Assembly: GCA_020249005.1 (NCBI GenBank)
Contig: JADCGN010000010.1
Span: 1 to 8,323, forward strand
Length of the DNA stretch: 8,323 bases
Reading direction: 5' to 3'
Source of the DNA: Alphaproteobacteria bacterium
GTDB lineage: Bacteria; Pseudomonadota; Alphaproteobacteria; UBA2136; UBA6156
A model generated the notes under the pieces. That model saw only the letters and a program-made list of their open reading frames with translations. It searched no databases and was not told the origin of the DNA. Shown here in pieces: positions 1-6,321 of this stretch (positions are counted from its first letter, which is position 1; every line of letters starts with the position of its first letter). A program made the translations under genes and the position numbers.

Positions 1-865
1 GGTCGGTCAGGCCGTGGCGCAGCAGAAAATCGGCCAGCGGCGTGAGAGTGCATTGGGTGGGGCCGAGCTGGTGCATCACCTCGGCAAAGTTGATGTGCAC
101 CGTGAGGTCGGTGTTGCCGGGCTCGTGCAGCAAATCCACGCGCTGATGGTGTTGTAGGGCTTGGAGGGTGCTCTGGCTGTTTGCGGGCAGAGTCGGGCTG
201 CCGTAGTCAAGCAGCAGCGCCGCGCTGGCATGCTGATGAATGGTGGTGAGAAACGTGGCGAGGTCGGGCAGGGCATCGAAACTGGCGCCGACATCCGGTT
301 GCCAACCGTGGGGTAAGGTCGGTTGGTCGCAGGGTTCCCAGTGCAGCGTGTTATCTTGCACGGTCAGCTGCTCCCAGCCGGTGGCCGTTAGGCGGTAGGG
401 CTGGGCGGGGAGGGCATCCAGCACCTCGTTGGCGACCAGGATGAGGGGCGCGGCGGAAGCGGTGAGGGTGGTGGCCCAGGTACAGCGTGATGAAAAATGT
501 TGCAGCGTTTCCCGCTGGAGCTGGATGAGAAACGGTGAAACCTCGATGGAGACAACCTGCTGCAAGGCAGCGAAACAGGCGGGATGGGCGGCCTGCAGGT
601 GGGTGAGCAAGGCCTGCATCAGGCGCCCACGGCCGGGGCCCAGTTCGGCCAAAATAAAGGGGTTGGGCGCCCCCAGCGCCTGCCATCGCGCCGCCACCCA
701 GTTGGCCACGGTGGCGCCAAACAGGGGGGTGAGTTCGGGGGCGGTGGTGAAGTCGCGCGGCGGGGTGGTGGTGAAGTTGCGGCCGTGGGTGTAGTAGCCT
801 TCCGGCCCGTAAAGGGCCTCGGCCATGAAGCGGTGAAACGGGGTTGGTGTGGCAGGGGCTGCCAT
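1..865 (-). CDS. SAM-dependent methyltransferase, MidA/NDUFAF7 family (partial, 3' end beyond the window)
   Basis: This is an open frame of 288 codons without a stop, running from ATG at 865 off the left edge. The family is usually about 350-390 residues, so some 70-100 C-terminal residues are missing. Family motifs appear in order: FMAEALYGPEGYY at residues 13-25, DFTTAPELTPLFG at 38-50, the SAM-binding glycine motif ELGPGRG at 74-80, SIEVSPFL at 106-113, ANEVLDALPAQPY at 145-157, LDYG at 219-222 and PGNTDLTVHINF at 249-260. Human NDUFAF7 dimethylates an arginine of a complex I subunit during assembly, and bacterial homologues are presumed to modify proteins too; the substrate here is unknown. 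The start codon shares one base with the lgt stop (TAATG), so translation is probably coupled to lgt. The lgt-methyltransferase pair is a common arrangement in Alphaproteobacteria. The family call is secure from motifs; the biochemical role is inference. Confidence 0.92.
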   Translation of the reverse strand, partial: MAAPATPTPFHRFMAEALYGPEGYYTHGRNFTTTPPRDFTTAPELTPLFGATVANWVAARWQALGAPNPFILAELGPGRGRLMQALLTHLQAAHPACFAALQQVVSIEVSPFLIQLQRETLQHFSSRCTWATTLTASAAPLILVANEVLDALPAQPYRLTATGWEQLTVQDNTLHWEPCDQPTLPHGWQPDVGASFDALPDLATFLTTIHQHASAALLLDYGSPTLPANSQSTLQALQHHQRVDLLHEPGNTDLTVHINFAEVMHQLGPTQCTLTPLADFLLRHGLTD

Positions 866-1647
866 TAACGGGCACGCGTCAGCAGGAACAGGCCCACCAA
901 CACCATCGGGATGGACAGCAGCATGCCTTGGGTCAGTGTGCCGTGCAGGTAGGTGATTTCCGGCGTGCGGAAGGTTTCGCCCACCACCCGCGCTAGGCCG
1001 TAGGCCACCAGCCAGGCCCCGGCCACCAGCCCGCGCGGTGTGCCGTGCCGCCCCCACCAGCGCACCACCAACCAAATGATGGCGCCCACCAGCAGGCCTT
1101 CCAATGCCGCCTGATACAGTTGGCTGGGGTGGCGCGGGGTGGCATCGATATGGGGGAAGATCATCGCCCACGGCAGGCCTTCAGGCGCCGGGCGGCCCAC
1201 CAGTTCGCCATTGATGAAATTGGCCAGGCGGCCCAGCAGGCAGCCTAAGGGTACTACTGGCGCGATGCGGTCGGCCAAATCCAGCACGTGCAGCCGGTGC
1301 CGCCGGGCAAACAGCAACAGGGCGATGACCACCCCCAACACGCCGCCGTGGAAGGCCATGCCGCCTTCCCAGACGCGGAAGATGGCGAGCGGTTCGGCAG
1401 CATAGGCGCTGAAATTATAAAACAGGATATAGCCCAGCCGCCCGCCTAAGATGACCCCAAGCACCGCCCACAGGAAGAAGTCATCCAGCGTTTCTGGTTT
1501 AAAATTCTGTGCTGGGTAGCGGGCCGCGAGGCGTTTGGCCAACCACAGGCCGCCCGCCAGCGCGGCCACGTAGGCCAGGCCGTACCAGTGAATCGCGAGC
1601 GGCCCCAACTGCAGGGCCACCGGGTTAAAGTTGGGGAAGATCAGCAT
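865..1647 (-). CDS. lgt: Prolipoprotein diacylglyceryl transferase Lgt
   Basis: Lgt is an inner-membrane enzyme that moves a diacylglyceryl group from phosphatidylglycerol to the lipobox cysteine of prelipoproteins, the first step of lipoprotein maturation. The 260-residue product is normal to slightly short for the family. Visible hallmarks are ILGGRLGYILFYN at residues 66-78, the essential-histidine motif MAFHGG at 97-102 (H100, matching E. coli H103), the Lgt signature GRLANFINGELVGRP at 139-152 (R140, N143, N146, E148), HPSQLY at 173-178 and YGLARVVGE at 216-224. Several hydrophobic stretches (about 18-38, 58-75, 100-113, 125-141, 183-196, 207-222, 241-257) match the multi-pass fold. The ATG is preceded by a weak TAGG about 8 nt away and lies 9 nt downstream of the xth stop, so it is probably cotranscribed with xth and the methyltransferase. 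Confidence 0.97.
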   Translation of the reverse strand: MLIFPNFNPVALQLGPLAIHWYGLAYVAALAGGLWLAKRLAARYPAQNFKPETLDDFFLWAVLGVILGGRLGYILFYNFSAYAAEPLAIFRVWEGGMAFHGGVLGVVIALLLFARRHRLHVLDLADRIAPVVPLGCLLGRLANFINGELVGRPAPEGLPWAMIFPHIDATPRHPSQLYQAALEGLLVGAIIWLVVRWWGRHGTPRGLVAGAWLVAYGLARVVGETFRTPEITYLHGTLTQGMLLSIPMVLVGLFLLTRAR

Positions 1648-1656
1648 GGTGACAAC

Positions 1657-2454
1657 CTACGCCAAATCCAGTTCCAGCACCACCGGGATATGGTCCGATG
1701 GCTGGGGCAGGGCGCGCACCGCGGTGTGGTGCACCACGTTGCGTACCTTGGGTTGCAGCGCGGGGCTGACCAGGTGGTAGTCAATCCGCCAGCCGTGGTG
1801 CGGCGCGCGGCCGTACATGCGGTAATCGTACCAGCTGTAAATGCCGGCTTCTTGGTTGATCAGCCGTAGGGCGTCACGCAGGCCGCTGGCGGTTTGCACC
1901 TGCTTGAACCAGCTCTGTTCGGCGGGCGTGAACATCACCTGCTTTTCAGCACGCTTGGCAGGAATGGGGACGTCGCGTTCATCGGCGGAAATGTTGTAGT
2001 CGCCGCTGGCGATGAACTGCGGGTACTGTGCGGCCAGGGTCTGCAGTTCGGTGGTGAGCGCTTGGTAAATGCGTTCCTTAAACGCAAACTTGGGGCTGTC
2101 GGTCGCTTCGCCCTGTGGCAGATACAGGTTCAGCAACCGCACGCCCGCCACGGTGGCGCCAATCACGCGGCTTTGGTTTTCGGTGGCCTCGGGCTTGGTG
2201 GTGAAGCCCAATTGCACGTCGGTGGGTAGCGTACGGGCCAGAATGGCGACGCCATTGTAACTTTTTTGGCCGTGATACACCGCCTGCCAGCCGGCGGCGT
2301 GGAGCTCGGCCAGCGGAAAGAGCGCGTCTTCCACCTTGGTTTCCTGCAGCAGCAGGGCGGTGGGTTCATTGGCTTGCAGCCAGGCCAAAACCTGGGGCAG
2401 CCGCAGCCGCAGGCTATTGACATTCCAGGTGGCCACTTTGAAAGATGCAGACAT
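1657..2454 (-). CDS. xth: Exodeoxyribonuclease III-type AP endonuclease
   Basis: This is an EEP-superfamily nuclease of the ExoIII branch, which cuts 5' to abasic sites and trims 3' ends in base excision repair. The 265-residue length matches the family. All expected catalytic positions can be read: N11 in TWNVNS, E38 in LLLQETK, Y111 in LNLYLPQG, D152 and N154 in SGDYNIS, D225 in WRIDYHL, and the terminal D254-H255 pair in PSDHIPVV. YSWYDYR at 206-212 corresponds to the DNA-contact region, so the enzyme looks intact. The start is fixed because the first beta strand begins at residue 5. The ATG abuts the ATG of the divergent bolA-type gene with no base between them, so the promoter and any ribosome site for xth must lie inside that gene. 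I see no Shine-Dalgarno at normal spacing; a G-rich AAGGGGGTGG about 20 nt upstream is too far away. Confidence 0.96.
   Translation of the reverse strand: MSASFKVATWNVNSLRLRLPQVLAWLQANEPTALLLQETKVEDALFPLAELHAAGWQAVYHGQKSYNGVAILARTLPTDVQLGFTTKPEATENQSRVIGATVAGVRLLNLYLPQGEATDSPKFAFKERIYQALTTELQTLAAQYPQFIASGDYNISADERDVPIPAKRAEKQVMFTPAEQSWFKQVQTASGLRDALRLINQEAGIYSWYDYRMYGRAPHHGWRIDYHLVSPALQPKVRNVVHHTAVRALPQPSDHIPVVLELDLA
2417..2446 (+). promoter_or_regulatory. Possible promoter for the bolA-family gene, inside the 5' end of xth
   Basis: A perfect TTGACA (-35 consensus) lies at 2417-2422. With an 18-base spacer it is followed by AAAGAT at 2441-2446, a mediocre -10 (3 of 6 matches). The transcript would begin around 2453-2455, essentially at the bolA ATG, giving a leaderless or near-leaderless mRNA. 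Caveat: these bases also encode the conserved Val-Asn of xth on the other strand, so the TTGACA match may be accidental. Confidence 0.3.
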
Positions 2455-2763
2455 ATGCAGGCTTTTACCACCACCACCCCCTTAACGCCAGCCGAACTGC
2501 AGCAGCTGCTGGCAGCGGCCTTGCCGGGCAGCACCGTCAGCGTGCGCGATGACACCCATCTGCACGCCGACCACAACCGCGACGTGAACCACCACGGTGG
2601 GCATTACAAGGTGAAGATCATCTGGGCGGGGTTTGCCGCAATGACCCGCGTGGCGCGCCACCGCACGGTGCAACAGGCGGTGAGTGCCGCTTGGGCGGCG
2701 GGGCGGATTCATGCCCTCACGCTGCAATTGCTGACGCCAAGTGAGGCAGCGAAAACCCGCTAA
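2455..2763 (+). CDS. BolA/IbaG family protein
   Basis: This 102-residue protein has the BolA fold pattern: a first helix TPAELQQLLAAALPG (11-25), a strand VSVRDDTHLHADH (28-40), then GGHYKVKIIW (48-57), the signature RVARHRTVQQAV (65-76) and IHALTLQLLTPSE (85-97) with the conserved C-terminal histidine H86. BolA proteins pair with monothiol glutaredoxins through a shared Fe-S cluster and are linked to iron homeostasis and morphology; here the partner is not in view. I chose ATG 2455. A longer in-frame start at 2266 exists but would lie entirely antisense within xth and adds non-family sequence. A GAAAGA at 2440-2445 is the only weak ribosome-site candidate. The stop lies 44 nt before the EAL gene on the same strand. 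I cannot decide between BolA and IbaG subtypes, so no symbol is given. Confidence 0.9.
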   Translation: MQAFTTTTPLTPAELQQLLAAALPGSTVSVRDDTHLHADHNRDVNHHGGHYKVKIIWAGFAAMTRVARHRTVQQAVSAAWAAGRIHALTLQLLTPSEAAKTR

Positions 2764-2875
2764 GGTGCTGGTGGCGCTGCCGCTTTCGGCCTACGATTGG
2801 GCCAATAATGGCAACAACCGACTCGGCCCCCGCTGCTGCTCCACCGCCGCCCACGCGTTGGGCCAAGTGGCGTGA
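2741..2875 (+). other. Short open frame with a PriA-like N-terminal peptide (possible remnant)
   Basis: A GTG at 2741, inside the end of the bolA-type gene, opens a 44-codon frame beginning VRQRKPAKVLVALPLSAYDW and ending at TGA 2873-2875. The first about 20 residues resemble the N-terminus of the helicase PriA, which typically has a hydrophobic strand, a PLPL-like element and a YDY/FDY motif. After the YDW the frame loses any PriA likeness and overlaps the start of the EAL gene in another frame. It may be a decayed remnant at a rearrangement junction, or a coincidence of GC-rich sequence. The match is short, so I treat it as speculative. Confidence 0.15.
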
Positions 2876-4796
2876 GCGTTGGCAGAACCAGGGGCAGCGG
2901 GTGATGCTGCAAGTGTTGGCGTTGGCGGTGATTTGGGGGCTGGCCTGGTTTGCCTGGGGCAGCCTGAATGCTTGGGGGCGTTATCAGGCCAAGCAGCAAT
3001 TGGCCGAGGCCTTGGCCACCGCCAACCCCGCCGTTATGGCGTGGTTAAGTGCGCCGGTGGAAGGTTTGCAGCCCATGGTGGCCGACCCCCTGTTGCTAGA
3101 CGCATTGCAAACCCCCTTGGGCCTGGCCAGCCCGGCGGCAGCGCGGGCCTTGGCCGCCCAGGCCGAACGCCTGGGCGACCCTGACCTGTTGCTGTTTGAC
3201 GTAAAAACCGGGCGTACGCTGACGTTGCCGGGCAGCTTAGCCCCCGCGGCCGAGCTGCTCAAACGCCTGACCGACCTCCCCCCCACCACCGCCAAATTGG
3301 TGGCGGGTGGCACGCGCAGCGGGATGTTCTATTGGGCCTGGCGGGTGCCGTTGCCGGAGGCGTACCAGATTTATGCGTTGCGTGTGCAGAGTGTGCGGCA
3401 GTTGGCTGCCGCCTGGCGGCAACATGACCTGCCCACCCCCATGACGCTGACCTTGCAGCTGCCGCATGCGGAAGGGACGGGGTTTTGGCAGCAGACTGAA
3501 CCGCTGCGGCTCACCTTAACCGAACCGCCCGCAGCGGTGGCGCAAACGGCGTGGTCACGCGTGTTCCCGGAGGTTGGCCTGACGGTGACTTTCCTGCAGG
3601 CCCTGCCGCCGGTGGCCCGATTGGCCAAAACGTTGGTGGTGCTGTGGGCGTTGGCGGCTTCCTTGGCCGTGTTGTGGCCCTACACTGCGCCAGTCCGTGC
3701 AGCCTTGTGGGCCAAATTAGGGCCGCGGTTGTTACCGCTGTTGCAACGGCTGGAAGTGCTCTGGAACCGTGTGGGTGGAGGCCAAGCCTTGGCCACACTG
3801 TTGGCAAAACTAATGGGCCGTGCCGTTGGCCTGATAGGCCGCGCGCGGCCTGAGCCAGAAGCGCAACGGCCGGCATGGGAAACCAAGACGGTGGCGGCGG
3901 CGCAGCCCATCGACTTGGTGGCTGGCCCGGGGGCCTATTCGGCGGCGGATTTTGGCCGTGCTTTGCCAAACAACCGGCCGCTGCTGAAGCCCAAACTGAA
4001 GCCGTTGGCACCCAAAGAAGCGTTGGCCGCGACGGCCCCACAGCCTGAGCCCGAGCCCGACCCCGACGTGTTGAAGGACCGGATTATGCGTTGTATCCGG
4101 CAAGGGTTGGTGGAGTTGTTGTACCAGCCGATGTACCGCAACAGCGACAACGCCGTGGAAGGCAACGAAGTATTGGCCCGCTTGGCCGATGTTAGCGGGG
4201 TGATCGCGCCCGGGCAATTTTTACCGGTGTTGGGCGCGATGGGCCAAGTTTCGGCGTTGGATGCCCTGGTGTTTGAGAAGGTGATTGAGCAACATTTTGC
4301 CGCGGGCCGCAGCCCCACCGTGATGTTGAGCCTCAATATCTCTGGCACCAGCTTGGAAGATTTGGGTTACCTGCGCGACGTGGCCAAGCGCGGCCCCAAC
4401 GTGCTGAAGCACCTGATGTTTGAGGTGCGCAGCAATGAGGTGGTGCGCGACCCCAACGCCTTGCAGTTACTGAAGGCCCTGCAACGCCAAGGGGCGCGTG
4501 TGGCGGTGGATTACTTTGGCGGCGGCAGCGCGATGGTGGAGGCCTCCAAAGCCTTGGGCATCGATTACATTAAAATGGATATGATGCGCTTTACCAGTTC
4601 GGGCGACTTGCGGAAGGAATTCCAGGATGTGTGTAGCCTGGCTGAACGCCTGAAGCTGCCCGTGGTGGTCGAGAAGATTGAAGATAAGGAAACGCAAACC
4701 CTGGCGCGCCAAGCCGGGGCGACCTTGCTGCAAGGCTATGGCCTGAGCAAACCCGGCAGCAGCCTCATCACCTTGCCGCTGGATGCCAAATTGTAG
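2808..4796 (+). CDS. Membrane-anchored protein with a degenerate EAL (c-di-GMP) domain
   Basis: This is a 662-residue protein. A basic N-terminus (17-31) is followed by a membrane segment at about 33-56, an apparent periplasmic region at about 57-272 without cysteines, a second membrane segment at about 273-292, a cytoplasmic linker rich in Ala/Pro ending in PEPEPDPD (413-420), and an EAL-type domain at about 422-655. In that domain the EAL glutamate (E454 in NEVLARL), the asparagine (N510 in LNIS), E539, K589 in YIKMD, E622 and Q642 in LQGYGLSKP are all kept. The DDFGTG loop is changed to DYFGGG (568-573), so the second metal-binding aspartate is tyrosine. Active phosphodiesterases normally need both aspartates, so I infer a c-di-GMP sensor or very weak enzyme, in the manner of LapD-like receptors. 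It differs from CSS-type EAL proteins in lacking periplasmic cysteines. The ATG has no clear Shine-Dalgarno; the GGDEF gene follows 72 nt later. Confidence 0.88.
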   Translation: MATTDSAPAAAPPPPTRWAKWRERWQNQGQRVMLQVLALAVIWGLAWFAWGSLNAWGRYQAKQQLAEALATANPAVMAWLSAPVEGLQPMVADPLLLDALQTPLGLASPAAARALAAQAERLGDPDLLLFDVKTGRTLTLPGSLAPAAELLKRLTDLPPTTAKLVAGGTRSGMFYWAWRVPLPEAYQIYALRVQSVRQLAAAWRQHDLPTPMTLTLQLPHAEGTGFWQQTEPLRLTLTEPPAAVAQTAWSRVFPEVGLTVTFLQALPPVARLAKTLVVLWALAASLAVLWPYTAPVRAALWAKLGPRLLPLLQRLEVLWNRVGGGQALATLLAKLMGRAVGLIGRARPEPEAQRPAWETKTVAAAQPIDLVAGPGAYSAADFGRALPNNRPLLKPKLKPLAPKEALAATAPQPEPEPDPDVLKDRIMRCIRQGLVELLYQPMYRNSDNAVEGNEVLARLADVSGVIAPGQFLPVLGAMGQVSALDALVFEKVIEQHFAAGRSPTVMLSLNISGTSLEDLGYLRDVAKRGPNVLKHLMFEVRSNEVVRDPNALQLLKALQRQGARVAVDYFGGGSAMVEASKALGIDYIKMDMMRFTSSGDLRKEFQDVCSLAERLKLPVVVEKIEDKETQTLARQAGATLLQGYGLSKPGSSLITLPLDAKL

Positions 4797-4838
4797 GCCA
4801 GCAACGGCCAAAGTTTAAGCAGCCGGTAAGCCTGCCAG

Positions 4839-4866
4839 CTTGGCCAGACAGCCCAAGCAGTATACG
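4839..4866 (+). promoter_or_regulatory. Weak candidate promoter before the diguanylate cyclase gene
   Basis: TATACG at 4861-4866 (4 of 6 to the -10 consensus) lies 16 bases after CTTGGC at 4839-4844. A transcript from here would start near 4873-4875, at the internal ATG 4875, which would make the mRNA leaderless and favour ATG 4875 over GTG 4869 as the start. No Shine-Dalgarno is visible before either codon. The evidence is only motif-level. Confidence 0.2.
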
Positions 4867-4868
4867 CT

Positions 4869-5768
4869 GTGCCCATGACGCTGGCACCGCATCTTTCCAC
4901 GCCTCCGGCCGACCAAACGCTGACCGAAACGGCCCGCCAAGCGCCGCTGGAGCTGCGGCTGGTGCTGGCGTTGGCGGGTGAGCGCGAACTCAACGCCCGC
5001 GAGCAAGCGCAGGTGGAAAAGCTGCAGGCCGAGCGCGGCGAGGGGCTCTATGCCGATATGATGTACGCCCTGACGCACAAGAGTTTCCCCACCAAACAGG
5101 CCAAGATTCTCTGGGCGGAGATCAGCCAGCACCGGGCCGAATTGCTGAAAAAGTTGGGGCGTGACCCGGGCATCCCGCTGGCCGCGCACGACTACCTAAC
5201 CAACGTGGCCGGGTTGATGAAGCACACCGGGCTGATTGAGGAACAGAAATTTAACCTGCTCGCCACCACCGCCTGCCGCGACGGCCTGACCGGATTGTAC
5301 GACAAAACCACCTTCACCCGCTTGCTGGCCGAGGAGTTGCACCGTCAAGGGCGTTATCAGCGACCGGTGACCTTGGTGTTGGCCGACATTGACCACTTTA
5401 AAAAGCTGAACGACACCTTCGGCCATGCCGATGGTGATGCGGTGTTGGCGCAGGTGGCGGAGATCATCGCCCAGGCGGCCCGCAGCACCGACGTGTGCGG
5501 CCGTTTTGGCGGTGAGGAGTTTGCGGTGTATCTGCCCGAAGTGGGGGCTGAAGCCGGGGCCCGCTTGGCCGAACGGATTCGCGCCAACGTGGAGCAGGCC
5601 TTCGCCACCACGGCGTACCTGTGCACGGTCAGCTTGGGCGTGGCCGCCGGGCAGCCTGGGGTGGCGCTGGAAGATTTGGTGCGGGCCGCCGATACCGCGC
5701 TGTACGCCAGCAAGCACGCAGGGCGGAACCGCTTCAGTCTGGCCACCGAGGTGGTGACGCAGGTTTAG
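4869..5768 (+). CDS. Diguanylate cyclase (GGDEF domain) with an uncharacterised helical N-terminal region
   Basis: This 299-residue soluble protein makes c-di-GMP from two GTP. The GGDEF domain spans about 136-290 and starts with RDGLTGLYDKTTF. It has the metal-binding aspartate in LADIDHFKKLND (D173), the GTP-binding NDTFGHADGD (181-190), an intact active site GGEEF (214-218) and an inhibitory-site motif RSTD (205-208) exactly five residues before it, so product inhibition is expected. It ends with the usual DTALYASKHAGRNRF. Residues 26-130 are mainly helical with no membrane segment, and include LTHKSFPTKQAKILWAEISQ and HDYLTNVAGL. I believe related N-terminal regions occur in other GGDEF proteins but cannot name a domain. 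The start is GTG 4869, or ATG 4875 two codons later; neither has a clear ribosome site. It probably works with the EAL protein immediately upstream. Confidence 0.93.
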   Translation: MPMTLAPHLSTPPADQTLTETARQAPLELRLVLALAGERELNAREQAQVEKLQAERGEGLYADMMYALTHKSFPTKQAKILWAEISQHRAELLKKLGRDPGIPLAAHDYLTNVAGLMKHTGLIEEQKFNLLATTACRDGLTGLYDKTTFTRLLAEELHRQGRYQRPVTLVLADIDHFKKLNDTFGHADGDAVLAQVAEIIAQAARSTDVCGRFGGEEFAVYLPEVGAEAGARLAERIRANVEQAFATTAYLCTVSLGVAAGQPGVALEDLVRAADTALYASKHAGRNRFSLATEVVTQV

Positions 5769-5789
5769 CGTGAAGTTTAACAGGGGCGC

Positions 5790-6221
5790 TTAGCGCACCT
5801 GCTGCCCTTTGGCGCGGTAGAGCGAGAACATGAACTCCATGAACTCCAGCTCGCCCACCAGGTTGGCGGGGAGGTTGAGCGGTTGGATTTTTTGCACGGC
5901 TTTTAAGACCGACTTGTCGACGGCGGGAACCCCCGACGAGCGGGTGATGCGGGTTTGGCGCACGGTGCCGTCGGCGTTGAGCTCCAGCCGCACCTGCACC
6001 GATTGGTTGGCTTTGCCTTGCCAGGTTTCAATCGGCGGAATCACCCACGCGGCGGCAATTTGATCCTTCACCCGCTGCACGGTTGCGGCCAACTCGGCCT
6101 CGCGGTCGTAGCCGTAGGCGGTGGGGGTGAGGCTGCCGAGCAGCAGGGCCATGAGGCCTAACAAGGCCAGGCCGATGGTGTGCGTGGGATGCCAAGCAAG
6201 GGTGCGGGTACGGGAGTTCAT
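5790..6221 (-). CDS. Small exported protein consisting of a TonB/TolA C-terminal domain
   Basis: The product is 143 residues. A hydrophobic stretch at about 15-35 after a basic start looks like a signal peptide (possible cleavage after AYG at 35-37) or an N-terminal anchor. The rest is one TonB/TolA C-terminal-type domain: YDREAELAATVQRVKDQIAAAW (38-59), the VIPP turn (60-63), the strand-turn VQVRLELNADGTVRQTRI (75-92), SSGVPAVDKSVLKAVQ (95-110), P..LP (114-118) and a final strand near 124-134. In TonB and TolA this domain contacts outer-membrane or Tol/Pal partners at the end of a long proline- or helix-rich spanner, and no such linker is present here. It could therefore not span the periplasm itself. 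Its stop is 21 nt from the convergent cyclase stop; upstream lies a 100-nt gap after sdhB. The domain call is good, the role unknown. Confidence 0.8.
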   Translation of the reverse strand: MNSRTRTLAWHPTHTIGLALLGLMALLLGSLTPTAYGYDREAELAATVQRVKDQIAAAWVIPPIETWQGKANQSVQVRLELNADGTVRQTRITRSSGVPAVDKSVLKAVQKIQPLNLPANLVGELEFMEFMFSLYRAKGQQVR

Positions 6222-6244
6222 ACCTTCAGCCTAGCAAGGGTTGG

Positions 6245-6280
6245 CGGTGGGGTGAAGTTAAAAAAGCTTCAACGCCACCG
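6245..6280. repeat. Imperfect inverted repeat (hairpin) between sdhB and the TonB-domain gene
   Basis: The left arm CGGTGGGGTGAAG (6245-6257) pairs with the right arm CTTCAACGCCACCG (6267-6280) as 6 bp plus 5 bp, separated by a small 2/3-nt internal loop. The 9-nt loop contains a run of six A (T on the minus strand). It lies 42 nt beyond the sdhB stop on the minus strand and 23 nt before the TonB-domain start. A canonical terminator would carry its T tract after the stem rather than in the loop, so this may be a transcript-end stabiliser, an operator or an imperfect terminator. The remainder of the 6222-6321 gap shows nothing else I can name. Confidence 0.45.
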
Positions 6281-6321
6281 TGCGCCGCGGGATGGCGGCA
6301 GCGGCAGGGGAGCCTTGCGGC

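Noticed and set aside
351..875. 174-codon minus-strand frame over the methyltransferase
   Set aside because: It is Pro/Arg/His-rich in a shifted frame; the frame starting at 865 carries all MidA motifs and continues to the window edge.
2266..2454. Upstream in-frame start for the bolA-type gene
   Set aside because: The extra 63 residues lie wholly antisense to conserved xth sequence and do not resemble BolA; ATG 2455 gives the normal length.
3511..4041. 176-codon minus-strand frame inside the EAL gene
   Set aside because: Low-complexity Pro/Ala/Arg composition with no domain; the plus-strand frame has membrane segments and an EAL domain.
5786..5796. GCGCTTAGCGC hairpin between the convergent cyclase and TonB-domain genes
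   Set aside because: The stem is only 4-5 bp with no T tract on either strand and overlaps the stop codon; too weak to call a terminator.
6260..6297. Alternative stem CGCCA/TGGCG followed on the minus strand by six T as an sdh terminator
   Set aside because: The 5-bp stem has a 15-nt loop and is 7 nt from the T run; the larger inverted repeat at 6245-6280 is better supported and uses some of the same bases.
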